Below are positions 10,178 to 21,988 of a stretch of DNA of 64,000 nucleotides, piece after piece. A model generated the notes under the pieces. The model was not told the origin of the DNA and did not search any database. It worked only from the letters and a program-made list of their open reading frames with translations. The position numbers and the translations under genes were made by a program. The stretch comes from Chiua virens (lineage: Eukaryota; Basidiomycota; Agaricomycetes; Boletales; Boletaceae): assembly GCA_019787685.1 (NCBI GenBank), contig JAHNUO010000001.1, forward strand, positions 2,294,001 to 2,358,000, read 5' to 3'. The stretch's first letter is position 1; each line of letters begins with the position of its first letter.

Positions 10178-12794
10178 TTACAACTTGATGAACGAAGTAT
10201 CAATTCCATGAGAAAAGTCCCATATACAGATTCTCTGTTGCATGTCGAACAGCGAGTCAGCACTCCTTGCAACTGCAAAAGGGGGTCACCCTTACCTGAT
10301 CCTCTCCGCACGACACGATCTACAACACGGGTCGTAAGTAACAATCTGTAATCATATCTATACACCCTCACCTTTGTGCTATCCTGAGCCACGCAAAAGA
10401 TCCGTCCCGTGTGTCCACCAGTCAGGTCAGCTACCAACGCCCCGGTTGTCCTGTCCCACACCTACCCCGCTTTGATCAGGTATTCAAATTCGTCGAAGCT
10501 TTTTTCGGGTTCTTACCTTCACAGTACAATCATAGCTGCCGCTCACTGCGAACTCGTCCCCGATCGCCACGCTTCGCACAGGATGCGAATGCCTCTCGGG
10601 CCCACGAACGGCCCCCGTGGAAGGAGCCCGAGTTCCACAAACGTTGCAGATCTTGATTTCGCCCTCCGATGCTTGTGGTTCTTGCCGCGTTTGCAGGACT
10701 GACTGGGACAACGACGAATGCAAGAAGAATGGGCTCGCGGACGCCGGTACTTCGCCGCCTAAGCCATCCTGTACCATCACCAAAGGATTCACCGGCTGTC
10801 CCACGGTCGGATTATCAAACTCTGGGCAAGTAGACCACCCTCGTTTGGTCCTCATGTCGAACATCCGAACATGCCTGTCCGAGGAACCCGATAAGATGAA
10901 AGGCGGACTCAGCTCTACCGAAGAGATCCTAGATAAAATTTATTGGATGAATGACGACCGGTGACCGGTGACCGACGTACGCTCTTGCATGGTGGTCCTC
11001 GAAATTATTGATCAATGCCCCTGATCGTGCATCCCAAACTCGAACCGACCGATCTCCAGACCCAGAGACAATCACGTCACCGGCAATCGATACTGCGTTA
11101 ACAGCAGCTCGGTGTCCTCGGAGAACTAGCTCGGGTTTGAGGCAAGGGAACGAATACGTCCTAATAGTTCGATCTAATGCAATGAAATTGAGCCCGACTC
11201 CGAGTCCCACGTAGTTAATTCTTACGTACCTTTCGAACATGATACCAATCTTCCTCTGTCGACGCGGACGCACAACACACTATCTTGGTGGTCTCTCAAC
11301 ACCTTGATCGATTTGAATTTAGCCAAGTCCCAAACGACAACACGACAGTCACTTCCTCCGCTCACAAGGATCCCGGCCCCAGGGTTCTTGTGGCCTTCTC
11401 TTGCACTGTCTGCCGATCCACAGGCACCGTCCTCGCGCACTGTGGTGGCTGTGACGCACAAGCTCAACACGCTGGAAGCATGCATGCCCACCGCCCTGCG
11501 TCTAACCTTGTTTGTGCCAAGATCCCATTCACGGACAGTGCGGTCTTTAGAGCCCGTGAAAAGCACCTGAAGTGGCCCGTATACCGAATCATAGGACCAT
11601 AGCGCGAGACAGTAAACAGCAGCAGCATGGCCACCTCCCTCAGCTCCCGGGAGAGTCCGTGGACGATAAGTACCATGGCGGACGCGACTGCGAAGAAGTG
11701 TCTGGGTTTGATGGAGGAGCCTATAGTCGACCGATAGGGTTGATCCAGGGCGAGAACTGCTAGGCGAGACGTGGCGGTGCGAGAAAGTTCGGAACATTGT
11801 GGTGGCGGTAGAATTGCTTCTGCTAATCGGCATCGGGACTGTTGGAGCGGAGGTGGAGACAAATTGGCCAATCAGGCTGTGGAAGTCGTGATCCTGAAGG
11901 CTCAAGTTCATTGATAGGGACTCGTTTTCAGGGTCGACATCCCCATTAGGCGTGTGCATCACCTCCTCGGTATCCGCAACACTGCCCTCATCTTCCTGTT
12001 CTTCCTCGTCGCCCATACCTTCATCTTCATAGTCCTCACGTCCTGTGCCAGACGAGGACGCAGTGATGATATTATCACTTGGTCGAGGTGAAGAGCCGAT
12101 TAGTCGATGGCGCCACTCCCAACCGCGGGCGTGGCAGAGATTGCGCCAGAGGGTTTGATCGTTGGCAAGCGAATTCCACCGCTTGCAAACCAGTGCACAA
12201 TTCAGGAGTACAGGGGCAGGGAGTAACGTGAATATTTGCAAAGACAACTCTGGCGGCAGAGACTGCATGGGAGAAATGACAAGAATGTGAATGTGAATAC
12301 TTTTGAGTGATTGAGTGACGAAACTCACTCCCACAAGGTCGAATTGGAGAAGGGGTACAATTCGCCGTTGGACGGTTGCCAAGCGAGAACGAGGCAAAGA
12401 TACTAGTAGTTGGTATGCAAGTTCTGTGTACAGGAGGTAGAAACGACATGAACATGAAATCAGTGGAAGTAAGGGCCAACTTGCCCTCGCGTTCTGACTC
12501 GGATGCCTCGCGAATAGCCATGTGCCAGTCAACACTGCGCTGTGGGCCTTTTCCTTTGTTCTTTGTTACGTGGCCCGCGAGCCGGATGGTGTCATGCAGT
12601 CTTGGAGAGGACCACGGCAAGTATTCATACCACGAACTGGAGGATAGAGTGGGACCAGTATTGGCAGAGCCGACAGTGGAGGAGACAACAGTGGGATCGG
12701 TAGACAAATGAAGTGACGACTTGTCAATGTCCGGGCTAACTCGGGTACGCTTGATGTCTGCATCAGAAGAGCCGTCGTCGGTAGGTTTGGTCAT
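10178..12794 (-). CDS. F-box/WD40 repeat protein (SCF ubiquitin-ligase substrate receptor type)
   Basis: An F-box beginning SLPPELSLQIFTLLP and continuing to CKRWNSLANDQTLWRNLC is followed by an acidic linker and WD40 repeats with typical endings (FTGSKDRTVREWD, VSGGSDCRVVVWD, VSGSGDRSVRVWD, LSGSSDRHVRMFD, VSGSYDCTVKVWD, SCGEDQRICIWD). Such proteins bind SKP1 through the F-box and present substrates to cullin-1 ligases through the propeller. Reliable exons are 12262-11230, 11173-10981, 10928-10517, 10461-10372, 10319-10296 (24 nt) and 10234-10178. The N-terminus is uncertain: translation could begin at the ATG at 12268 (about 604 aa) or at the ATG at 12794, whose ORF MTKPTDDGSSDADIKRTRV would be spliced in; I could not settle the donor between 12794 and 12400. 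Confidence 0.85.
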
Positions 12795-13608
12795 GGTCTA
12801 CTGTCAAGAGAAGAAACGGGTCAATCGGATTCGGATTCATATAGGATTCGAAGTGAAAGCGCTGCAGGCGATGCCAATGCCATGATTTGCTACTGGACTT
12901 TCAGAGGTTCTTCCGATCACTGATTATTTCGGGCAACTTTCCGTCGTTTGCTTGTCGACTCGAATCTCCAAAAGATGGCAACAACATTCTCCCCATCTCG
13001 GGTCTTCATGCACATCGGACGGAACAAACTCTGACAAGCGCGAGAATACCGATCAAACGGCATTTACTAGCATCGGTCTAATATTTGACATTGGCATTAC
13101 AAAGCCCTAACGTTCTTTGAGAACCTTGGCTTGAGATTGCGCTCCCAACTCCACGTCTGCCGAGAAAGTTCTGACTTGAAGCCCCCACGGGTGATTCGTA
13201 ACTGAACCGGTGGTCCAGCATGATGATGGGTGTCTGAGCGAACATCCGGGCCGTTGCTCAAACGTCATACTCGTCTATATTCCTTCTACAGATGAAGCTG
13301 ATGCATTTGAGTCAGGGCAGAGGGATACGATTGACATCTGAACGCCATCGCTGATTGTCAAGAAAATGATTGCACTGATATGTTGCGGCTGAGAGTGATC
13401 GCACAAAGAACAAAAGTCCTAGATTTGTATTAGTGTTTGCGCGTAGTGCTTTGGCGAGCACATCGTAGAATGTTCTGGAGGCCCAGATTCAGATAACACT
13501 TAACTCTCCACACACTCTCAGTCCACACACCTTGCCAGCGCAATCGGCGCCCTTCGTTTACTGAGCTTACTTCTTTAAAGTTCCAAATCGTAAATATCCG
13601 TGTGCAAC
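12795..13608. other. Intergenic region between F-box/WD40 gene and AHA1
   Basis: About 810 bp between two divergent starts. It contains only short ORFs with no domain and no repeat that I could identify; it should hold the promoters of both genes. Confidence 0.5.
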
Positions 13609-15052
13609 ATGTCGATGCCAAGTACCACCGCAAACTGGCACTGGAAGAACAAAAATGTGACGCCATGGGCAAAGGCTTGGTTCCAGGAAGAGCTCACCAA
13701 AATCTCCATTGAAGGAAACGGGAACGAGAACATCAAAGTTACCTCGACCTCGTGGCTAGACGGAGACGTGGAACTAGGCCAACGCAAATCAAAGTGCGTC
13801 TCATATTCGTGTTACGATGGTTCTTGACCAGTTCGGCCATACATCCATAGGCTGATCACCATTTACGATTGTAAAATCTCTGTGGAGTGGACTGGAACTG
13901 CGAGCGATGGGACCGATATCAAAAGCAATGTTACCATCCCCGAAGTGTCTCATGAGATCACACTGGACGGCTTGTCTAATTACACTGTAAGTCACCTTCA
14001 CTCTCCGCTCGCTCGAGTTCTCATACGTGGTGACAGTACAATTGGTCAGAGAGTGAAAGCACCAACCCGGCTGTTGCAGCGCTCTACGCGCTTGCCAAGG
14101 AACGCCTCCCCGTAGCGCTCGAGGCCAAGTTTGCCGAGTTTCCAGTCGCCATCACGGAGAAGCACGGCAAGGACTTGACCGTCAGTATGGAGCCCAGTCG
14201 GACAGGAACACCTGCTCCAGCGACCGCATCGGTCACAGCTCCCTCCACCACCGCGTCGTCGTCGCCCGCTCCAGCCAAACCCATGGCCAAGAACGCTCTC
14301 AACACGTCCAAGATTGTCAAGGAAGCATCGTTTATGGCTTCTGCTGATGATCTCTTTGGATTGTTCACTGACCAGCAGCGCATTCCCTCTTGGACGCGCG
14401 CCCCCGCCGAGGTATGTCGACTGTCGACAAGTGAAATTGGTCTGAAGCCATTGTTGTAGTCGTCCGCCAAAGCCGACACGCCATATTCGCTCTTCGGTGG
14501 GGGGGTCAAGGGTAAATATATTTCGCTTACGCCAGGCAAGGAAATTGTCCAGACATGGGTGTTGTCAAATCCAACGTGGCCATCAGGTATCATCACATTG
14601 ATTTGGTATTTTTTTCCAGAGATCAACTGAAGCGTGATGATAGAACACGAGGCTACGTTTACCACGACGCTCGAGCAATCATCGGATTCCACGAAAGTGG
14701 TGTTTTCGTTGGCAGGAGTGCCTAAAGGGATGGAAGACGAGATTGAACGTAATATCGACGGCTATTAGTAAGTGTTCACTTGTCCCGCGTAGTCGACGCC
14801 ACTGATAGGTCCGCTTTCAGCATTCACGGTTTGAAATCCATCGGGTATGTGCAGTTAATCGTTTCTCCCACGTATACGCAGCCTAGACGAGCGCCGGAAA
14901 CATCGCGACTGCCGACCCTGGGGAAGAGGGGGGACGTGGCGAGCAGCAATACCACCACGGCTGTCGCGATCGCGGTCGTGGTGCTCGCTGCGGCATTCTG
15001 TCTACCTTATCTGTCGTACTCGCCCGTTTCGCTGCATTCTTCTGCAAAGTGA
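13609..15052 (+). CDS. AHA1: AHA1, activator of Hsp90 ATPase, with an atypical hydrophobic C-terminal tail
   Basis: AHA1 stimulates the ATPase cycle of Hsp90. The N-terminal domain begins NWHWKNKNVTPWAKAWF and continues through VTSTSWLDGDVELGQRKSK; the C-terminal AHSA1 domain starts near TSKIVKEASFMASADDLFGL and ends at NIDGYYIHGLKSIG, both typical. Exons: 13609-13793, 13851-13986, 14037-14411, 14460-14586, 14644-14767, 14821-15052 (392 aa if no further splicing). Known AHA1 proteins normally stop a few residues after the last motif. Here the frame continues about 60 residues to a hydrophobic stretch AVAIAVVVLAAAFCLPYLS near residue 362, resembling a tail anchor. A possible extra 42-nt intron (14845-14886) would keep this frame; a 37-nt one would change it. 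The start is the first ATG giving the conserved NWHW context. Confidence 0.9.
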
Positions 15053-15346
15053 ACTCGATGTTGTCGTTATGCTTATGCTGATAATCTATGTTTTGTGCGT
15101 TTTGGGTTACAGGTTGGGCACCGTACTTTGAACAGGCGAAGGGGCATAGAAAGAGGGTAGACATGTAGATGTAGCACTAGGGAGTGTCGGAGGGGCCGGT
15201 TGGTGATTATGTAAATGGACCCCGGAGTGAGGGTAAAACAAGCAAACAAATTTAGCGCCACATTGGATTCTGTTCGACTGCTTCTCGTCGCCGAGAATTT
15301 CGCTCTCTCGTCTTATCCCCTCCTTTCAAAAGATACCTTCAAGAAG

Positions 15347-16556
15347 ATGGCCGCCGTTGCAGTCGATGAAATTCGTGCCACCTCCTACGTCGGTTTCGAC
15401 TCCATCACCCAGCAAATTGAGCACAAGCTCTTGAAACGGGGTTTCCAGTTCAATGTCATCGTCGTTGGTGCGTTGTCGTGTTTTGAACATGTTGAATCGG
15501 TCTTGATGGTATAAAAACGTAGGACAAACCGGTCTCGGAAAGTCGACGCTCATTAACACAATTTTCGCGTCGCACTTGATTGACTCCAAGGGCCGTTTGG
15601 AATCCGACGACCCCGTCAGACAGACCACCGAAATTCAGACTGTTTCACATGGTGTGTGATTTTTACGAGAGGTTGATTTATTTTTGTACTGATGAGCATG
15701 CATAGTCATTGTTGAAAATGGTGTCAAGCTTCGTTTGAACATTGTCGACACACCCGGGTACGGTGACCAGGTGAACAACGAAAATTGGTGGGTGTCGTTC
15801 GTCAGCGGTATGACGCAGGTTCTTATAATATATGATAGCTGGGATCCCATCGTGAAGTATATTAAGGATCAGCACAGCGCGTACCTGCGCAAGGAACTGA
15901 CCGCTATGCGTGACCGGTACATTCAGGACACGCGTATCCATTGCTGTCTTTACTTTATTAGCCCCACTGGTCACTCGCTGCGCGCGATTGATGTCATTGT
16001 GATGAAAAAATTGAGTGAGGTGGTGAATGTTGTGCCGGTTATTGCCAAGGCAGACAGCTTGACCTTGGAGGAGCGAGAGGCGTTCAAACAAAAGGTGAGG
16101 AATGGCATTTTAGCTGTGAATGGAATTGCTGACGGAAATTCAGATTCGGGCTGAGCTGATCTACCACAATATTCGGCTGTATCCGTTTGACACGGATGAC
16201 AACGACGAAGAGGAGGTGCAGCTGAATGAGACAATTCGGGTAGGTCGGTCAAAGGGGATATTTCCTGGCGAGCTAACGTTTTGCTGTAGAACGTGATTCC
16301 GTTTGCTGTGGTCGGGTCTGAGCGCAGCGTGATCATTGAGGGCAAGTCTGTGCGGGGACGGAAGAACCGCTGGGGTGTCGTGAACGTGGAGGATGAGAAT
16401 CACTGCGAGTTCATGCACCTGCGGAACTTCTTGACTCGGACACACCTACAAGATCTGATCGAGACGACGGCGCAGATCCACTACGAGGCGTTCCGTTCGA
16501 AGCAGCTGCTAGCGTTGAAGGAGGGGGTGCAGCAGAGGCCGGCGACGAACCAATAG
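15347..16556 (+). CDS. CDC10: Cdc10-type septin GTPase
   Basis: Septins assemble into filaments at the bud neck and septum. Six exons (15347-15467, 15523-15651, 15706-15787, 15839-16094, 16144-16239, 16290-16556) give 316 aa, close to yeast Cdc10 at 322, and like Cdc10 it lacks a long C-terminal coiled coil. Visible motifs: the polybasic-proximal YVGFDSITQQIEHKLLKRG, the P-loop GQTGLGKST near residue 41, G3 DTPG near 98, G4 AKAD near 180, and the septin-unique element WGVVNVEDENHCEFMHLRNF. An in-frame ATG at 15215 would add 44 residues without septin similarity, so the ATG at 15347 is preferred. Group assignment to Cdc10 rather than Cdc3/11/12 rests on size and the N-terminal motif. Confidence 0.93.
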
Positions 16557-16789
16557 ACGGCGAGTAGGCGGCAGAGATACCCAGGTTTATTCGCTCGTTT
16601 CCGATTATTATATTTGTTTTTTGGTTTTTTCACGGACAGTCGTTTGGTTCATTTTACCGGAGATGAATTTGATAAATTTTGGTTTGTCATGAAGTGTGGG
16701 ACATTGAGTCATCATCATCAACGGATGGCGTCCCTAATCGACGACAGACACAGACTTTTTATGTCCCACCTTGCTTGCAATCCTCCTTC

Positions 16790-19700
16790 ATGGCTCCCTT
16801 TGACATCGCCGCCCTCTTCCCCTCAAAACATTCCTCCACCACTCCCCGCACCGTATTCGTAAATCAGCCTCTCCCCGACCACTTTTACGACCACAAGCGT
16901 CGTCCGCTCAAGGTCCATGTCTACCCTACCAACCAGGTCATCTCCTCAAAGTACACCATCCTCACATTCCTCCCCAGGAACCTTCTCGAACAGTTCCGCC
17001 GTATCGCCAACATGTCTGTCTCTCCCCCCTTCTCCCTCTTTCTTTGTTCTCATCCCGTCCAGTTTCTTCCTCTTCATAGCCATCCTCCAGTTCTTCCCAG
17101 AGTTCTCCACCATCTCACCCGGTCTCGTCCTCATACCCATCATCGTCGTCCTCAGCATAACCGCTATCAAGGATGCATACGAAGACATTAAACGCCATCA
17201 GTCGGACCGTCGCGTAAACCACTCCGCAGTCCGAGTCGTCTCCGGCCCGGCTTGGTCAAATCCAAACTTCTCGGGAAAAAAGAGTCGCACTTTTGTCAGG
17301 GGCATTGTTCCAAAACCCAATCTTTCCAAACCCGACCCCGAAGCACCCCTCCCTTCTGACCCCGATATCGAATACGACCAGTCCGATCACAAGGCGCCCG
17401 ATGTCTACTGGCGAAAGATCCTCTGGGAAGACATTCGCGTCGGCGATTTTGTCAAAATCATGAACAACGAGTCCATCCCCGCAGACGTCCTTATATGCGC
17501 CACCTCCGAGGACGAGAATGTCGCCTTTGTCGAAACGAAGAACCTCGACGGAGAAACAAACCTCAAGTCTCGCAATGCGTCCCCCGCCCTCGCTGATCTT
17601 CACACCGCACAGGACTGCGCGAGCTCCCTCAACCCCTTCGTTGTCGATTGTGACCGTCCGGACACCAACATGTACAGGCTGAACGCCGCCATCATTCGCA
17701 ACGGCCAAAGATCCCCGGTCGACACCCAGATGGTCCTCCTACGTGGCACTGTCCTCCGCAACACCGATTGGGCAATTGGCCTCGTCCTCTTCACTGGCGT
17801 CGATACCAAGATTGTCCTCAACTCCGGCGGTACTCCGAGCAAGCGCAGTAGGGTAGAGCGCCAGATCAACCCTCAAGTGTACGTTCCTCCCTTTCTCTCC
17901 CTGATAACCATACCTACTTATTTTCAGCTTGGTCAACCTCGCTCTCCTCGCTCTCATGGCCATCGTTTGCGGCATCGTCGACTCTGTGATCGAGAACCAA
18001 CAGTACCTTGAGGGTGCCCCATGGCTTTATGACGACGATACCTCCTATGACAACCCTAGCATTAACGGTCTTATTACTTGGGCATTTGCCCTCATTACGT
18101 TTGTCATCCCTCTTACCTCAAATACCAGATCCTCATGACTCCTCCCAGGTTTCAAAACGTCGTCCCAATATCATTGTACATATCTATAGAGGTCGTGAAA
18201 AGTTGCCAGGCGCTCTTCATTTATTTTGATTATGACATATTTTACAAGAAGACGAACCAGCCCACACTCGCAAGGAGTTACAACTTATCCGATGATCTCG
18301 GTCAGATCGAATACATCTTTTCCGACAAGACTGGAACATTGACCCAGGCAAGTTCCACTTCTTTTACCACGCTTGCAGAAGATGTCTCATGTGTCATCAG
18401 AATTCGATGGTGTTTAGAGAATGCTCCATTGGCGGGGCTGTGTATCACGGTGACCCAGAAGAGGAGGAGGATCTTGACGTCAAGAAACTCGCAACCAGTG
18501 GTGAACAGAAGGCCAGCCACGACTCATCATTAGGTTCCTCCGGACCCTCCACCGCGGCGAGCCCTACGATGGATCCAGACGTCATTAGTCCGCCTGCAAC
18601 CGTCAAACTCTCCACAGGTGTCCTCAGACATTTTAGTGATCAACAGCTATCCCAGGACTTGGCTCGTGCTGTAAATGCCGAACCAGGCTCTGAGAATGAG
18701 GCACACGCCCGCGCGCTGAACGGCTTTTTCTCTGTCTTGGCACTGTGTCACACTGTCCTCACTGCAACCGACCCTGAGACTGGTGCTATCGAATACAAGG
18801 CTCAGTCACCCGATGAAGCGGCTCTCGTTCAGGCAGCAGCCGACGTTGGTTTCGTCTTTCGCGGTCGGGATAGGGAGATACTTTTGCTACAGACGCCATT
18901 TTCTACCGACGTAGAGCGCTACGAACTCCTCGACATCCTCGACTTCACAAGTGTTCGCAAACGCATGAGCATCATTGTACGCAAGCTCGACGGGAACGAT
19001 TCTAGGTACTTCCTCCTAACAAAGGGGGCTGATAGCGTCATATTTGAGAGGCTGAAATCGGGTGGTGATGAGCTCAAGCAAACGACGGAGAGGGATCTTG
19101 ACAACTTCGCCAGTGCGGGATTGAGGACCCTAACTTTGGCGTACAAAGTCATACCGGGTATGTGCAACTCATCTATTCATTCCATATATTCATCTTTTCC
19201 GCATTCAGAGGATGAGTACGAGCGCTGGAGCGAACAATACCATGAAGCTTCCACTTCACTCGAAGATCGGGAGGCGAAAGTTGAAGCTGTGAATGACGAA
19301 ATGGAAAGAGATCTTCGCTTGCTGGGAGCAACTGCGATTGAAGATCGTCTGCAAGACGGGGTGCCCGAAACGATTGCCGACCTCAAACTTGCAGGAATCA
19401 AGGTTTGGGTGGCTACCGGCGACAAGCTCGAGACTGCAATCGGTACTTCCATATTTTGTTTATTACCAGTCGTCCACTAACCTCTTCACCCGTAGCAATC
19501 GGTTATAGTACAAATCTCATCGCAGAGGACTCAAATATCATCGTCATTCGCGATGGAGATGTTGGACCTACAGTTTACGAACAAATGGTCAGAGCTGTCG
19601 AAGAGTTCTTCCCTGACAGTGACATTCTGGAAAAAGCAGCCGATGTTGCGATTTCAGATTCTGGTCTGTATCAAATGGGCCGTCTGAATGTCAGTATCCC

Positions 19701-21645
19701 CTCCATTGTGGGCCATGGCAATGGTACACGACCTGGGGGATATGTGCTCGTCATTGATGGTACAGCGTTGGGCCATGTGAGCGCTCTATGTGCTGATGGG
19801 TTTCAAACGCTAACGACCTAAACCAGGCTCTTTCTGATGACCAGACCAAACGGTTGTTGTTGAATCTCGGGACTCAGTGCGAGGGCGTTATTTGCTGTCG
19901 TGTTTCCCCTCTACAGAAAGCTCTCGTTGTTAAACTCGTCAAAGAAGGTCTTCGCGTAATGACCCTTGCAATTGGCGATGGTGCCAATGATGTCAGCATG
20001 ATCCAGGCAGCTGATGTTGGAGTCGGTATTGCTGGCGAGGAAGGCTTGCAGGCTGTCAATTCTTCCGATTACGCTATCGCTCAAGTAAGTTGCCCCCCAA
20101 TGGAATGTGTGGCATCTGATTGCATATTTGTGGGACAGTTTCGGTTCCTCAAGCGACTGTTACTTGTCCATGGCCATTGGTCTTACGCGCGAAACGGGAC
20201 GATGTAAGCTACCTTACGTTCATCGAAACCCAAACATTTGTGACCTTGGTTCGTTGCAGGGTCGTCAATTTTTTCTATAAGAATATTGTCGCAGTAGGAG
20301 TGCTTTGGTGGTTCCAAATATATTGTGGTTGGAGCTCGGCATAGTGCGTCCTCAATCGTGATCTTGTTCGACCCACTAACTCATTATCCACAGCGCTTTT
20401 GAATATACGTATTTGCTTTTCTGGAATACATTCTGGACCGTCGCTCCTGTACTCGCTATTGGCCTTTTTGACCGCATAGTTGGTGCGCTCGTTTGGCCAG
20501 CTTATGACATTTATCTCACTCACTTCCAGATGCCGATGTTCTGATGGCCTTCCCTGAGCTATATCGATTTGGTCGCGAACGGACCTGGTTCACTTTGAAG
20601 TTATTCTTCATCTACCTGATTGATGGTGTCATACAGGTTTGTTATGGGGGTGTGCAGGCTGCTTGACGCTGACCACATCTTCTTAGTCGGTGTCGATATT
20701 CTTTATTATCACGTACACGTATTTCACGCCAACGACTCTTACCGACGGTTACAGCCTTCAGCTGTACGACTACTCTACGGTAAGCCAACTGCCTTGATTT
20801 CTTTGCTCTTTCTAACTTCCCACAGACGATGGTCTTCACTGCTGTGGTAGCAGTCAGCTTGTATAATGGTCTCAATACCAACGTATGGACTGGATGGGTC
20901 TTCTTCGCTATCCTCCTCGGGATTGCGTTGCTATGGATCTACACGGTGCGATCGGCTTTGCTCTGCTCACCGTACCTCTAGATCTCATTGCTTTTTGTAG
21001 GCCGTGTATAATTCTATCAGTCCAGGTTGGTTTGTGACCGATGTCTATGGCGACAACCCATTCCTGTTCGGATCTGCCTACTTTTGGCTGTGTCAGCCGC
21101 TCTGCGTCGCGATCGCAATTCTTCCGAGATATTTATACCGTGCATGGTTAACCGGCTATGCACCAGGTGACTTGGAGACTCTTCGTTACATCAGAAAAAC
21201 GCAACCAGATCTCGACATGGCCACTGCTCTGCGCCGCGATCATGATCGCACAGCCTCACGGACCTCACTGTCAAGACGGAGGGTGTCATCACGGATGTCA
21301 CGGCCAATATCGGTTTCATCATTACCTCCAGCTTTCGCATTAGGCACTCCAGGAACGAACTACAGCGTGGACACACTTCCCTACGATCTTTGCAGGGCAC
21401 CCACGAGTCGAGCGGACATGTGTACGGGTGCGCGCACAGTATACCGCGGCTTCGACTTTGTGACGGAGGAAGGTGGTGTTGCGATGCGTCGCATGCAAAG
21501 TAATCTATCCGAGCGTCGACAGAGCAGTCGTCACCTTCCTCTGAACGGAGGACGCAAGCAACCGATGAAGAGGAAGAGCTCTCTACACATCTTCGCTTCA
21601 CTGAGACGCAAAAAGCCGCCTCCAGTTCCAAGCAAAGACAGTTAA
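16790..21645 (+). CDS. P4-type phospholipid-translocating ATPase (flippase), Dnf1/2-like
   Basis: A 1380-aa P4-ATPase built from 15 exons: 16790-17013, 17063-17878, 17928-18098, 18149-18347, 18401-19157, 19209-19442, 19496-19776, 19827-20084, 20139-20203, 20260-20343, 20394-20482, 20530-20636, 20687-20779, 20826-20945, 21001-21645. Key motifs: actuator DGET near residue 237, the phosphorylated aspartate in DKTGTLTQ near 463, nucleotide-binding-domain and hinge sequences, and [16 protein letters not shown] near 944. The N-terminal [18 protein letters not shown] precedes TM1-2, with the remaining helices in the last third. Size and N-terminal sequence favour the Dnf1/2 group, which flips lipids to the cytosolic leaflet at the plasma membrane or endosome. 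Intron 4 (18348-18400) uses a GC donor (GCAAGT). The C-terminus is basic and Ser/Arg-rich. Confidence 0.92.
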
Positions 21646-21988
21646 TTCTTGAAGCACTTAACGTTGCATGATCTAAAGTTATTTATGTGTTTTACACCAT
21701 CGCACCTCTCGCTCACTTTGTATACTGCTGACCATTGTATCAGTTTCGGTTATTTACAATATTCAACCCCCATGTTAGCTTTTATTCCTTGACTTGCGAT
21801 TAGTAGGGAGAAAAGGATATCAGGATTAATACGACGACTATGACTATATACGAAGATTTGGAGACGGTGCAGGTTAGGAAGTCCTTCAGAAACGTTGAAT
21901 GAGGAATGAAATTTGAAACATGAAATAGTATACAGATGAGGCTACTACAACAGCCAGAAAAACAATTCAATCATGGGAAGACACAGTA
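21646..21988. other. Convergent intergenic region, AT-rich
   Basis: About 340 bp between the 3' ends of the flippase and LIN1 genes, visibly AT-richer than its surroundings. No ORF or repeat of note; both transcript ends are expected here. Confidence 0.5.

Noticed and set aside
10951..10976. Tandem repeat of CCGGTGA in an intron of the F-box/WD40 gene
   Set aside because: Only about three short units inside a 52-nt intron; no sign of a structured or mobile repeat.
15215..15346. Possible N-terminal extension of the septin from the in-frame ATG at 15215
   Set aside because: The 44 extra residues lack septin similarity and the region looks like a 5' leader; the ATG at 15347 gives the expected Cdc10 length.
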